Origin: Paractinoplanes deccanensis
Lineage (GTDB): Bacteria; Actinomycetota; Actinomycetes; Mycobacteriales; Micromonosporaceae
Reading direction: 5' to 3'
DNA: 44,352 nucleotides
Assembly: GCF_016862115.1 (NCBI RefSeq)
Contig: NZ_BOMI01000102.1
Span: forward strand, 1 to 44,352
In this document: positions 24,673 to 32,269 of the stretch, piece by piece
How the letters are laid out: each line of letters starts with the position of its first letter
Position numbering within the stretch: position 1 is the stretch's first letter
Notes under the pieces: generated by a model
Seen by the model: only the letters and a program-made list of their open reading frames with translations
Told to the model about the DNA's origin: nothing
Databases searched by the model: none
Position numbers and translations under genes: made by a program

Positions 24673-25944
24673 TCAGGCGCCGGCGGAGAGGAAGACCGTG
24701 ATCGCGGCGGCCAGGTAGGACGGGTCGTCGACGTGGGCCAGCTCGCGGGCCGAGTGCATCGACAGGAGCGGGATGCCGACGTCGAGGGTGGGGATGCCGA
24801 GGCGGGCGGCGGTCATCGGGCCGATCGTCGAGCCGCACGGGACGGCGTTGTTCGAGACGAACTCCTGCCACGGGACGCCCGCCTTGGCGCAGGTGCGGGC
24901 CCACAGGGCGGCGCCGGTCGCGTCGGTGGTGTAGCGCTGGTTCGCGTTGATCTTCAGGAGGGGGCCGCCGCCGGCGAGTGGGCGGTTGACCGGGTCGTGC
25001 TTCTCGGGGCGGTTCGGGTGGACGGCGTGGCCGGCGTCCGAGGAGAGGCACCAGGAGCCGGCGATCGCGCGCGCCAGGGACTCGCGGCTGCCGCCCAGGG
25101 CGTACGAGATGCGCTCGAGAAGGTCGGCGAGGAAGGGGCCCGCGGCGCCGGAGCGGCTCTCCGACCCGATCTCCTCGTGGTCGAACGCGGCGAGCACCGC
25201 GATGGCGTTGGCCGGCTCGGCGGCGAGCAGGGCGGTGAGGCCGGCGTGCACCGACGAGAGGTTGTCGAGCCGGGCCGAGGCGAAGAGCTTGCCGTCCTGG
25301 CCGAAGCGGGCGGGCGCGGCGCTGTCGACCGTGATGATGTCGTATCCGGCGACGGCCTCGCTGTCGATGCCGGCCAGCTCGGCCAGGTGCCCCACGACGT
25401 CGGCGTCCTGGGCGGTGCCCACCCCGAAGACCGGCTGGACCTCGCGCTGCCGGTCGGGGGAGAAGCCGTTGTTGAGCTCGCGGTCCAGGTGGATGGCGAG
25501 GTGCGGGATGCGGGCGTACGGTCCGGTCCGCACGAGGTGGCTGGTGCCGTCGCGGTGCACGACGCGCCCGGCCAGCTCCAGCTCGCGGTCGAACCACGAG
25601 GCGACGATCGGTCCCCCGTACACCTCGACGCCGGCCTGCAGCCAACCGTGGCTGGACAGGGAGGGTTTGGGCTTGAGCTTGAAGCCGGGCGAGTCGGTGT
25701 GCGCGCCGAGGATGCGGAACGGGGTGCCGGCGTGCGCGCCCTCGGGCACGGCGAACGCGATCACCGAGCCGTCCCGGACGACGAGCAGTCGGGCGCCCGG
25801 GTGTACGTCGTCGCGCCAGTCGGCGGTCTCGTCGAGCGTGCGGTACCCGGCCTCGCCGAGCCGGCGGGCCACCTCGGCGGCCGCATGGTACGAGCTCGGG
25901 GAGGCGGAGACGAATGCGGCCAGGTCGTCGATGTGGGCGTTCAT
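24673..25944 (-). CDS. M18-family aspartyl/general aminopeptidase
   Basis: 423-aa cytosolic zinc aminopeptidase that removes N-terminal residues (often acidic). The family blocks are intact: GAHTDSPGFKLKPKPS (first metal His), VLAAFDHEEIGSESRSGA (catalytic glutamates), SSDAGHAVHPNRPEKHDP, ATGAALWARTCAKAGVPWQ and SMHSARELAHVDD (last metal His). Length is normal. ATG 25944 has no Shine-Dalgarno, but CAGAAT (25956-25951) lies 6 nt upstream, fitting a leaderless mRNA. The 3' end is the source of the tandem array downstream. It is separated from the kinase gene by 34 bp. Confidence 0.92.
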   Translation of the reverse strand: MNAHIDDLAAFVSASPSSYHAAAEVARRLGEAGYRTLDETADWRDDVHPGARLLVVRDGSVIAFAVPEGAHAGTPFRILGAHTDSPGFKLKPKPSLSSHGWLQAGVEVYGGPIVASWFDRELELAGRVVHRDGTSHLVRTGPYARIPHLAIHLDRELNNGFSPDRQREVQPVFGVGTAQDADVVGHLAELAGIDSEAVAGYDIITVDSAAPARFGQDGKLFASARLDNLSSVHAGLTALLAAEPANAIAVLAAFDHEEIGSESRSGAAGPFLADLLERISYALGGSRESLARAIAGSWCLSSDAGHAVHPNRPEKHDPVNRPLAGGGPLLKINANQRYTTDATGAALWARTCAKAGVPWQEFVSNNAVPCGSTIGPMTAARLGIPTLDVGIPLLSMHSARELAHVDDPSYLAAAITVFLSAGA

Positions 25945-25950
25945 GTGCCC

Positions 25951-25956
25951 ATTCTG
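25951..25956 (-). promoter_or_regulatory. -10 element CAGAAT for a leaderless mRNA
   Basis: Minus-strand CAGAAT ends 6 nt before ATG 25944. Positions 2 and 6 match the TAnnnT pattern. No ribosome site is present. Confidence 0.45.
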
Positions 25957-25978
25957 CTCACCGGGGAGCCGGGCCCGC

Positions 25979-27325
25979 TCAGCGCACCGGGGCGAACCCC
26001 GGAAGCCACTTCTCCAGGATCCCGCGGTAGGGCGCGCACGCCTCGAGCTGGCAGAGCACGCCGATCGAGCCGAGCGTGACCCGGTGGATGAGCAGGTAGG
26101 ACGGCGGCAGGTTGAGCTTGCGGCTCAGCTGGTAGGCCGGGGAGCGCGGGCTGCTGAGCCGTGTCGCCTCGCCGCGCAGCCAGGCCCGGGTGAACCGGAA
26201 CTCGTCGACCGCCACGGGCTCGATCATCGGCCGCAGGAAGTCGAGCACGGCCTGGGCGTCGAGCTCGTCGTCGGGCTTGATGAAGCCTTCCTCGCGCAGC
26301 CCGTCGGCGACCGCGTCGGCGTCGCCCTCGAGCGCGAGGCGCACCAGCCGCCCGATCGGCTCGGGATGCCCCTCGGGGAGCCGGGCGACCGCCCCGAAGT
26401 CGATCACACCGAGCCGGCCGTCGGCCAGGATGCGGAAGTTGCCCGGGTGGGGGTCGGCGTGCAGCAGACCGGCCCGCGCCGGCGCCGAGAAGTGCAGCAG
26501 CGCCATCAGCCGGCCCGCCTCGTCCCGCTCCGCCTCGCTGCCGTCGGTGATCACCTTGGCCAGCGGCGTGCCCTCGACCCACTCGGTGACCAGCACCTTG
26601 GGCGCCGAGGCGATCACCCGGGGAACGAAGATCTCCGGATCGCCGGCGTACGCGGTGGCGAAGGCGCTCTGCGTCTCGGCCTCCATCGCGTAGTCGAGCT
26701 CCTCGGTGATCCGATCGCGGAGCTCGGCCAGCAGCGGCTTGATGTCCATGCCCGGCTGGATGATCTTGAACATGCCGGCGAGGCGGGACAGCTGCTTGAG
26801 GTCGGCCAGCAGCGCCTCGCCCGCGCCCGGATATTGCACCTTCACCGCGACGGGCAGGGTCTTGGGCTTGGCGTTCTTGCGCGCCGGCGGCAGCTTCCAC
26901 ACCGCGCGGTGCACCTGCCCGATGCTGGCGGCCGCGGCCGGGCTGTCGTCGAACTCGGCGAACAGCTCCCGCCAGTCCGGCCCGAGCTGCTCGGCGAGCG
27001 CCTTGTGCAGGCTGGCCACCGGCATCGGCGGCGCGGCCTCCTGCAGCTTGGTCAGCGCCTGCCTGTACGGGCCGGCCATCTCCTCGGGCATCGCCGCCTC
27101 GAAGACCGACAGCGCCTGGCCGAACTTCATGGCGCCGCCCTTGAGCTGCCCCAGCACGCTGAAGAGCTGCTCGGCGGTGCGCTGCTGAATGTCGGCCGAG
27201 ATGACGTCGGTGGCGATCCCGACGGCCCGCTTGCCCAGCCCCAGAGCCGTCCGCCCCGCGAACCCCAGAGGAAGCGAGGCCAGCTTGGCCGTCCGGGCCG
27301 CCGCCCGCCGCGGTATGTCGCTCAC
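25979..27325 (-). CDS. ABC1/UbiB-family atypical protein kinase
   Basis: 448 aa from GTG 27325 (VSDIPRRAAARTAKLASLP). The frame extends further upstream but lacks a ribosome site, whereas CACAAT lies 6 nt before this GTG. Family marks: KxGQ motif in GGAMKFGQALS, AAAASIGQVHRA (Ala-rich nucleotide loop), VAVKVQYPG (ATP-site Lys), LLHADPHPGNF and GVIDFGAVARL (metal-binding DFG). ABC1 proteins act as ATPases/kinases linked to isoprenoid lipid handling. The mycobacterial counterpart is Rv3197, next to whiB7 as here. Its actual substrate is unknown. Confidence 0.92.
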   Translation of the reverse strand: MSDIPRRAAARTAKLASLPLGFAGRTALGLGKRAVGIATDVISADIQQRTAEQLFSVLGQLKGGAMKFGQALSVFEAAMPEEMAGPYRQALTKLQEAAPPMPVASLHKALAEQLGPDWRELFAEFDDSPAAAASIGQVHRAVWKLPPARKNAKPKTLPVAVKVQYPGAGEALLADLKQLSRLAGMFKIIQPGMDIKPLLAELRDRITEELDYAMEAETQSAFATAYAGDPEIFVPRVIASAPKVLVTEWVEGTPLAKVITDGSEAERDEAGRLMALLHFSAPARAGLLHADPHPGNFRILADGRLGVIDFGAVARLPEGHPEPIGRLVRLALEGDADAVADGLREEGFIKPDDELDAQAVLDFLRPMIEPVAVDEFRFTRAWLRGEATRLSSPRSPAYQLSRKLNLPPSYLLIHRVTLGSIGVLCQLEACAPYRGILEKWLPGFAPVR

Positions 27326-27625
27326 CAGATCATTGTGACCGACGCCGCGCCGTTCCTCGGCCCGGCTGGGGACCCTTCGGGCGGCTTGCCCCAAAAGTCC
27401 GCTCCGAGTTTCCCGCCGTTGCACAGCTCCTCCGCCAATCGATCACACCTTTCCCCTTGTTTCCCTCGGTCGCGTCGCTGTGCGGCCGCATCTTCCGTCT
27501 GGCTCGCCTTCCGCGCTGCCTATCGCTTCACGGCCTCGCCCCCTTGTGGCCCTGCCTTCTTCGGGGCCGCGCCCTTGCCGGGCCGCTTCGCGGGCGGCGC
27601 TGTTGGGCGCGTCGCTGCTGCGGGG
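27326..27625. promoter_or_regulatory. A-poor intergenic region with -10 element CACAAT
   Basis: 300 bp between the kinase and the ThiF-like gene. The only site I can support is the minus-strand -10 CACAAT (27337-27332), 6 nt before GTG 27325, for a leaderless kinase mRNA. The rest (about 27440-27625) is pyrimidine-rich and nearly lacks A on the plus strand (e.g. ttccccttgtttccctcgg). Frames stay open on both strands for lack of stop codons, but there is no ribosome site or domain. Confidence 0.5.
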
Positions 27626-28777
27626 CTACGAGGAAGCGGGTCGGCGCTCCCCGGCCTGGATCGCCTTCCTGGTGGGCTGCTTCGAGGCCGCGGGGCGGGG
27701 GCGTCGCCGGGTGCAGTCGCAGTGGGGGTGCGGAGGCCACGTACGGCGGCGGAAGCTCCCGGCGGAGGTGATCTCGACGGAGGCGCCGAGCGTCTCGGGG
27801 ATGTCGCCGTCGAGGTAGGCGAGGGCCTGCGCCGTCGCGTAGCCGGTCGCGGCCAGCAGCGTCGTGACCGTGCACGGCTCCGGGACGTCCGTGCGCGGCG
27901 GACCGGGCCAGCGCGCGTCGCGATCGAGCCGGTGCAGGTGGAGGCACCCGAGACAGGGTCCGCCCGTCGGCGGGACCAGGGGTCCGATCACCGCGGTGCC
28001 CTCGCGGATGGTCACGGCGAGGTGCGCCTGGCGGCGGCCACCGTGCACGGCCGCGAGCAGCGGCGCGGGCTTGTCGTTATCGAGCTGGACCACCAGGGTC
28101 GGCCGCATTGTGCGCAGCCGGCGCCGGATGACGCCGGGAGCGACGGCGGCGATGGCGGCGTCGATCGCGTCGTTCCTCGGCAGGCCCTCCGCCCCGGCGC
28201 GGAGCGGCCCTCCGACGAGTTCGTCCTTGGTGACGGTGCCGGGCATCTCGGGCGCCACGTGACCGACGCCCGCCTCGGCCAGTGCGACGGCGATGGAGGC
28301 GCCGAGGCGGCCGTGCCCGGCGACCACCACGCAGGCCGTCCGCCTGCGGCGCAATGTCGTCGCCGGTGTGGCCCTCCGGCGGAACCGGTGGCCCCGGTCC
28401 TCGCCCCGGGTGGCGCGCCACGCCGCGGGGACGTCTCGGCGGTCGCGGAAGGCCAGGGCCGCGGCCTCGCTCACCAGGCGCTGCTGGACGACGCCCTCCG
28501 CCGTACGCGGGATGAGGGTGGTGGCCGGAACGGCCAGGCCGGCGACGCGCAGCGACTCCATGAGGGCCCGGGCCTCGGCGGCGGGAATGCCCATCTCGAC
28601 GGCTCGGAGCAGCACGAGCCGCTCGGGGCGCCGGCCGTCCATCAGGTCGAGGATCTCGGCGGCCCGGGGGTCGGGCAGGCGTAGCAGGACCGCTCCGGCC
28701 GGGTCGGCGCCCAGCTGGAGCTCGGTGTCGTCGCGCCAGACTCGGGGAAGCCCGGGGAGGAGGAGGGGGCGGTTCAT
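27626..28777 (-). CDS. ThiF/E1-like protein related to RiPP cyclodehydratase partner proteins
   Basis: 383 aa from ATG 28777 (MNRPLLLPGLPRVWRDD); ATG 28789 would add four residues. The first ~90 residues look like the winged-helix leader-peptide-binding module of azole/TOMM E1-like proteins (ELQLGADPAGAVLLRLPDPR). Next is a Rossmann motif VVVAGHGRLGASIAVALAEA, and later a Cys4 zinc site from GPCLGCLHLHRLDRD and PHCDC. No YcaO partner or precursor is in the window, and the gene sits in a conserved housekeeping position (mycobacterial Rv3196 in my recollection). The resemblance is by motif only, and the substrate is unknown. The last 30 residues are very basic. Confidence 0.75.
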   Translation of the reverse strand: MNRPLLLPGLPRVWRDDTELQLGADPAGAVLLRLPDPRAAEILDLMDGRRPERLVLLRAVEMGIPAAEARALMESLRVAGLAVPATTLIPRTAEGVVQQRLVSEAAALAFRDRRDVPAAWRATRGEDRGHRFRRRATPATTLRRRRTACVVVAGHGRLGASIAVALAEAGVGHVAPEMPGTVTKDELVGGPLRAGAEGLPRNDAIDAAIAAVAPGVIRRRLRTMRPTLVVQLDNDKPAPLLAAVHGGRRQAHLAVTIREGTAVIGPLVPPTGGPCLGCLHLHRLDRDARWPGPPRTDVPEPCTVTTLLAATGYATAQALAYLDGDIPETLGASVEITSAGSFRRRTWPPHPHCDCTRRRPRPAASKQPTRKAIQAGERRPASS

Positions 28778-28817
28778 GGATGACAGCATGTCACCGCGGC
28801 GATGCGGAGCGAGTTCG

Positions 28818-28899
28818 TTGTCCACAGGCCCGTACCGCGTGTGAAGCGGGTTATCCACAAGCCTGGGCAAGTTATCCACAGGCTAGACGGTTGTCCACA
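28818..28899 (+). promoter_or_regulatory. cluster of four DnaA boxes
   Basis: TTGTCCACA (28818-28826), TTATCCACA (28851-28859), TTATCCACA (28872-28880) and TTGTCCACA (28891-28899), all on the plus strand. Starts are spaced 33, 21 and 19 bp. Each matches TTRTCCACA perfectly. They lie in the 271-bp gap between the ThiF-like and zinc-ribbon genes. dnaA, dnaN and gyrB are not nearby, so this is not oriC. DnaA titration or DnaA-controlled transcription is the likely role. The rest of the gap (28900-29048) shows nothing else that I can support. Confidence 0.85.
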
Positions 28900-29048
28900 A
28901 CCTCACTCAACGTGCCCGGTTCGATGCGGATATGGCGGTGCGGGGGTAATGCACCGGGGAGGGCGACCTGCCCTCCCCGGGTGGGTGAACAGCCTTGCCA
29001 TGGGCGCCGAACTGGCCTAAGCCACTTCATGCCCAGGGCGCGCCGGGG

Positions 29049-29210
29049 TCAGGCCTTGGCCTTGCCCAGGATCCGGTTCACGGTGGTGCCGCAAACCGGG
29101 CACTTGCCCTTCGCCATGTTCATGCCGGTCTTCGAGACCTCGACGGTCCCCTGGAAGTCACGCTTCTCCTTGCACTTCACGCAGTAGCCGTTGTACGTGT
29201 TGTCGGCCAC
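29049..29210 (-). CDS. small zinc-ribbon protein (DUF5679-type)
   Basis: 53 aa, GTG 29210 with an excellent AGGAGG ribosome site 5 nt upstream. Two CxxC knuckles (C10/C13 and C37/C40) in GYCVKCKEKRDFQG and GKCPVCGTTVNRILGK form a compact zinc ribbon. The basic C-terminus suggests nucleic-acid or ribosome contact. Similar 50-60-aa proteins occur widely in actinobacteria with no assigned function. It is transcribed toward the DnaA-box cluster. Confidence 0.9.
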   Translation of the reverse strand: MADNTYNGYCVKCKEKRDFQGTVEVSKTGMNMAKGKCPVCGTTVNRILGKAKA

Positions 29211-29628
29211 GGTTCCTCCTCGTCATGTTGTCGGCCGGGGTCGGCCCCGATGCCTGCTGCGGTGACAGGCCGCGACTGGACCGCTCCGCGACCACGTGGA
29301 TGTGGCCACCCGTCAGGGCCGTCCACTACCCAGGTCAAGCCGGTTCCATGTCAGCGCGGCGCCGCTGGTGTCGGCGCCGACGTGAGTGTGCCGGGAGGAA
29401 TCGCCCTTTTTGGGAAGTTGTGCCGCAACACGCCGGGGATTGCCGTCAAACGGGCAGAAATAGGACGCTGAGCGCCCTGTAACGGAGTGCGCTAGGTTGG
29501 CGTGCGGACACCGATGTTGCGGCAGTGGAAAATTTTTTCGGTAGTACCGGGACGAAGTACACATATCAGGCGGGTGTCATCCGCCGTACTCTTGCGGTGA
29601 CATGGGTCTCACGGATTAGCGTCTCAAC
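29211..29628. promoter_or_regulatory. long intergenic promoter region
   Basis: 418 bp between divergent genes. The right end holds TTGCGG (29592-29597) and a TAGCGT -10 (29617-29622) for the micro-ORF/metallopeptidase transcript. An AT-rich block (gaaaattttttcgg, near 29529) stands out. An inverted pair cggcgccg...cggcgccg lies near 29358-29380. A second TAGGTT -10-like hexamer near 29493 has no start codon at leaderless spacing. I see no gene here. Confidence 0.45.
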
Positions 29629-29661
29629 GTGAACCCGAATCTGGGCCGCGCGAGCCGGTAA
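29629..29661 (+). CDS. 10-codon leader micro-ORF
   Basis: GTG 29629 follows a TAGCGT -10 by 6 nt (leaderless spacing) and encodes MNPNLGRASR before TAA at 29659-29661. The TAA shares its last A with the ATG of the metallopeptidase gene (TAATG). Since that gene has no ribosome site, reinitiation after this micro-ORF would explain its translation. Very short, so it could be chance. Confidence 0.4.
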   Translation: MNPNLGRASR

Positions 29662-30194
29662 TGGCCCGGACGCGCAAGCCTGTCGTCGAAGTGCGGCGTA
29701 GCCAACGCCGGCGTCGCACAGTGTCCGCGTACAGGGACGGCGAGCGCGTCGTCGTGCTCATCCCCGACAGGTTCTCCCGTGCCGAGGAGACCGAATGGGT
29801 CGAGCGCATGCTCGCCCGCCTCGCGGCCCGCGAGGAACGCATCCGCCGCACCGACGACGAGCTGCTGGCCCGGGCCCGCCGCCTCACGTCCCGCTACCTC
29901 GCCGACCACGCCGCCCGCGTGCAGCCGGCCAGCGTCCGCTGGGTGACCAACCAGAACGGCCGCTGGGGCTCGTGCACTCCCGACGACGGCACCATCCGCA
30001 TCTCCCACCGCATCCAGGAGATGCCCGACTGGGTGATCGACTACGTGCTCCTGCACGAGCTTTCCCACCTGGTCGTCCCCAGCCACAGCGCCCGCTTCTG
30101 GGATCTCGTCAACCGCTACCCCAAGGCCGAACGGGCCCGCGGTTACCTCGAGGGCATCTCCGCCGCCACCGGCCTCGTGCTGGCCGACGACTAG
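29661..30194 (+). CDS. YgjP-like M48-type metallopeptidase (DUF45)
   Basis: 177 aa. The zinc motif HELSH (residues 132-136) with the downstream SHSARFWDLVNRYPKAERAR block (third ligand region) and the RWGSCTPDDGTIRISHRI segment are diagnostic of the YgjP/DUF45 family, soluble minimal metallopeptidase-like proteins without membrane helices. The N-terminus (ARTRKPVVEVRRSQRRRRTV) is very basic. ATG 29661 overlaps the preceding micro-ORF stop and has no Shine-Dalgarno. The biological substrate is unknown. Confidence 0.88.
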   Translation: MARTRKPVVEVRRSQRRRRTVSAYRDGERVVVLIPDRFSRAEETEWVERMLARLAAREERIRRTDDELLARARRLTSRYLADHAARVQPASVRWVTNQNGRWGSCTPDDGTIRISHRIQEMPDWVIDYVLLHELSHLVVPSHSARFWDLVNRYPKAERARGYLEGISAATGLVLADD

Positions 30195-30205
30195 AGCGCG
30201 ACCAC

Positions 30206-30211
30206 TAGGGT
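30206..30211 (+). promoter_or_regulatory. -10 element TAGGGT for a leaderless mRNA
   Basis: TAGGGT ends 6 nt before GTG 30218. No ribosome site is present. It lies in the 23-bp gap after the metallopeptidase stop. Confidence 0.55.
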
Positions 30212-30217
30212 GAAGCC

Positions 30218-30814
30218 GTGGTGAAACGGCTCGTGGCTGCGCTCCTGGTGCCCGTCGCATGGAGCCCGCCGGGCGTCGAGCTCGCCTCCTGGCGTGCGGC
30301 GCTGGCCGAGGACGTGGTCGACCTCCTGGCCCGCCTGGCCCAGGCCGAGGCCGCCATCGCGGCGACCGCGGCCGACCGCGAGCTGGCCGAGGAGATCGCC
30401 TGGCCCGGCATGCGGATCTATGAGGTGCCCACGGCCACCTACCTGCCCGTTCTGGCCGCTGCCGCGGCCGACGGGTTCGACCAGGCCGCGGTGATCGCGG
30501 CGGACGCCCCCGACCTGCCCGGCATGATCCTCGGCAAGCTCCTGCGTCCGCTCGAGAGCAAGGCTGTCGCCGTGGCCCCCGGCGGACCCGGGAACGGCCT
30601 CCTCGGCCTGGCCACGAGCCTGCCCGCCCCGTCCTGGCTGGCCGATCACGACCTCGATGCGGCGACCGCCCAGATCGTCCGCCGTGCTGCTCCCCAGCCC
30701 GGCGACGTGAGCTCGACCCCCGAGTGGCGCCGTCTGCGCGGCCCGGCCGAGCTGGCCTCCCTCGACCCGGCCCTCGAGGGCTGGGAGAACACCCGAGCCC
30801 TGCTCGGCGGCTGA
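30218..30814 (+). CDS. GT-A/nucleotidyltransferase-like protein (DUF2064-like, tentative)
   Basis: 198 aa, GTG 30218, inferred leaderless. The N-terminus VKRLVAALLVPVAWSPPGVE and the central VIAADAPDLPGMILGKLLRP resemble the core strands and the D-x-P-D-L-P motif of DUF2064/CofC-like GT-A proteins, but a sugar-nucleotide-binding signature is not clear. It is shorter than typical members (~210-230 aa). It ends in a 25-bp duplication and a bidirectional terminator, facing the zincin gene. The function is uncertain. Confidence 0.7.
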   Translation: MVKRLVAALLVPVAWSPPGVELASWRAALAEDVVDLLARLAQAEAAIAATAADRELAEEIAWPGMRIYEVPTATYLPVLAAAAADGFDQAAVIAADAPDLPGMILGKLLRPLESKAVAVAPGGPGNGLLGLATSLPAPSWLADHDLDAATAQIVRRAAPQPGDVSSTPEWRRLRGPAELASLDPALEGWENTRALLGG

Positions 30815-30857
30815 GACACGGCAGCGGCGAAGCGGCTGAGACACGGCAGCGGCGGAA
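30808..30857. repeat. 25-bp tandem duplication spanning a stop codon
   Basis: cggctgagacacggcagcgg and its next bases occur at 30808-30832 and again at 30833-30857. The first copy contains the TGA of the upstream gene (30812-30814), so the second is a ghost of the gene end, the same pattern as in the aminopeptidase array. Confidence 0.85.
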
Positions 30858-30861
30858 CGGC

Positions 30862-30896
30862 GAAGGGCTGAACCGCGAGTCACGGCTCAGCCCTTC
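30862..30896. terminator. bidirectional terminator between convergent genes
   Basis: Inverted repeat gaagggctga / tcagcccttc with an inner ccg/cgg, between the stop at 30814 (plus) and that at 30907 (minus). No long T-run on either side. Confidence 0.75.
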
Positions 30897-30906
30897 GAAG
30901 GCGCTT

Positions 30907-32157
30907 CTACTTGTCGTCGCCCTTCGCGGAGTCGTCGCCCTTGTCGAGGTCGTCGAGCTCGCTGATGTCCCAGTCGAGGCTGCCCTGGGCGAAGACCTGC
31001 GGGTTGGCGAAGTCCTCGTCGGTGGGCAGCAGGTCGGGGTGACCCCACAGAGCGTCGCGGCCCTGGATGCCGCGGTGCTCGGTGACGGCGGCCCACAGCG
31101 CGCCCGCCTCGCGGAGGCGGCGGGGGCGCAGCTCCAGGCCGACCAGGGCGGCGAAGGTCTGCTCGGCGGGGCCGCCCGCGGCGCGACGGCGGCGGAACGC
31201 CTCGCCGAGCTGGACGACCGACGGGAGCCGGTCGCCGGCCGCGGAGTCGACGACGTGGCCGACCCAGCCCTCGATCAGGGCCAGCGCGGTCTCGAGGCGC
31301 GCGAGGCTCGCCTTCTGCTGCGGGGTGTCCTCGGGCGTGAAGATGCCCTCGAGCGCCATGGCCTGCATCGACTCCGGGTCGGTGGGGTCGACGCGGCTCA
31401 TCGCCTCTTCGATCGCCTCGCGGTTGACCGTGATGCCGTTCGCGTACGTCTCGACGGCGCTCAGCACGTGCGCCCGCAGCCACGGGACGTGCCCGAAGAG
31501 CCGCTGGTGCGCCGCCTCGCGCAGGGCAACGTACAGCCGGACCTGGTCCTCGGGGATCTCGAGACCGTCGCCGTAGGCCTTGATGTTGGCCGGGACGAGC
31601 GCGGCCGTGCCGGTCGGGCCGAGCGGCAGGCCGATGTCGCCGGCCGAGAGCACCTCGGCGGCGAGCTGGCCCAGCGCCTGGCCGAGCTGGCCACCGAAGA
31701 GGGCGCCGCCGAGCGTCGCGACCATCGACTGCATGGGGCCGAGCTGGGCTTTCGCCTCCTCGGGGACGAGATCGCCCATGGCGCCCACCATGCGGCCCGC
31801 GATCGGGTCGCACAGCTTCTTCCAGACGTCGAGGGTGTTGTAGATCCACTCGTTGCGGTTCCAGGCGGCGGCCGTGCGGATGCCGCTCGGGAGCGCGGAG
31901 GCGGGGTCGAGCCACAGGTCGGCGAGGCGCAGGGCCTCCTCGACCTGGTTGCGCTCGTACATGTTCACCGCCGGGTCGCCGGACGCGGACAGCTGGCTGG
32001 CCGCGACCTGCCGGGCCAGGTCCCAGTTGACCGGGCCGCTGCCGGGGCCGGCGAACATCTGCTGCAGCTGCGCCATGAACTGCTGCATCTGCTGCGGGTC
32101 GGAGGGGTCGGGCGGCTGGGCGCCCGGCAGGGAGAAGCCGAACGGGATATCAGGCAC
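30907..32157 (-). CDS. zincin-like putative hydrolase (DUF2342/zincin_2 family)
   Basis: 416 aa. The opening DIPFGFSLPGAQPPDPSDP, the FAGPGSGPVNWDLARQVAA segment, the glycine-rich QLGQALGQLAAEVLSAGDIG and the LREAAHQRLFGHVPWLRAHV block are typical of the actinobacterial DUF2342 proteins that databases call zinc-dependent metalloproteases; activity is unproven to my knowledge. The C-terminus is acidic and low-complexity (DDLDKGDDSAKGDDK). GTG 32157 follows TACGGT by 7 nt (leaderless). It is divergent from the PDZ protease gene across 112 bp, as Rv3195/Rv3194c are in M. tuberculosis. Confidence 0.88.
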   Translation of the reverse strand: MPDIPFGFSLPGAQPPDPSDPQQMQQFMAQLQQMFAGPGSGPVNWDLARQVAASQLSASGDPAVNMYERNQVEEALRLADLWLDPASALPSGIRTAAAWNRNEWIYNTLDVWKKLCDPIAGRMVGAMGDLVPEEAKAQLGPMQSMVATLGGALFGGQLGQALGQLAAEVLSAGDIGLPLGPTGTAALVPANIKAYGDGLEIPEDQVRLYVALREAAHQRLFGHVPWLRAHVLSAVETYANGITVNREAIEEAMSRVDPTDPESMQAMALEGIFTPEDTPQQKASLARLETALALIEGWVGHVVDSAAGDRLPSVVQLGEAFRRRRAAGGPAEQTFAALVGLELRPRRLREAGALWAAVTEHRGIQGRDALWGHPDLLPTDEDFANPQVFAQGSLDWDISELDDLDKGDDSAKGDDK

Positions 32158-32164
32158 GTAGTCA

Positions 32165-32170
32165 ACCGTA
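32165..32170 (-). promoter_or_regulatory. -10 element TACGGT for a leaderless mRNA
   Basis: Minus-strand TACGGT ends 7 nt before GTG 32157. No ribosome site is seen. Confidence 0.5.
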
Positions 32171-32204
32171 CGCGGGAAACGCCCGCTCCGGACCGATGGC
32201 GGTG

Positions 32205-32262
32205 TCAGCTCAGAGAGAACTCCGCCTCAGCTCAGAGAGCACTCAGGGAGGGGCGATAGTCT
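32205..32262 (+). promoter_or_regulatory. promoter of the PDZ protease gene with 22-bp-spaced direct repeats
   Basis: TCAGCTCAGAGAG occurs at 32205-32217 and 32227-32239 (22-bp period, two helical turns, same face), upstream of TAGTCT (32257-32262). TAGTCT ends 7 nt before ATG 32270, fitting a leaderless start. The repeats sit where an activator dimer would bind and also lie upstream of the divergent zincin gene. Confidence 0.5.
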
Positions 32263-32269
32263 CACGCGC

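Noticed and set aside
24947..28684. 1,245-aa plus-strand open frame
   Set aside because: It runs antisense across the M18 aminopeptidase, ABC1 kinase and most of the ThiF-like gene, has no ribosome site and matches no family.
28818..28899. Chromosomal replication origin oriC
   Set aside because: Only four boxes, no AT-rich unwinding element, and no dnaA/dnaN/rpmH/gyrB neighbours.
29313..29564. 83-aa minus-strand frame in the intergenic region
   Set aside because: No ribosome site, atypical codon use, and no recognisable domain; it crosses the AT-rich promoter-like block.
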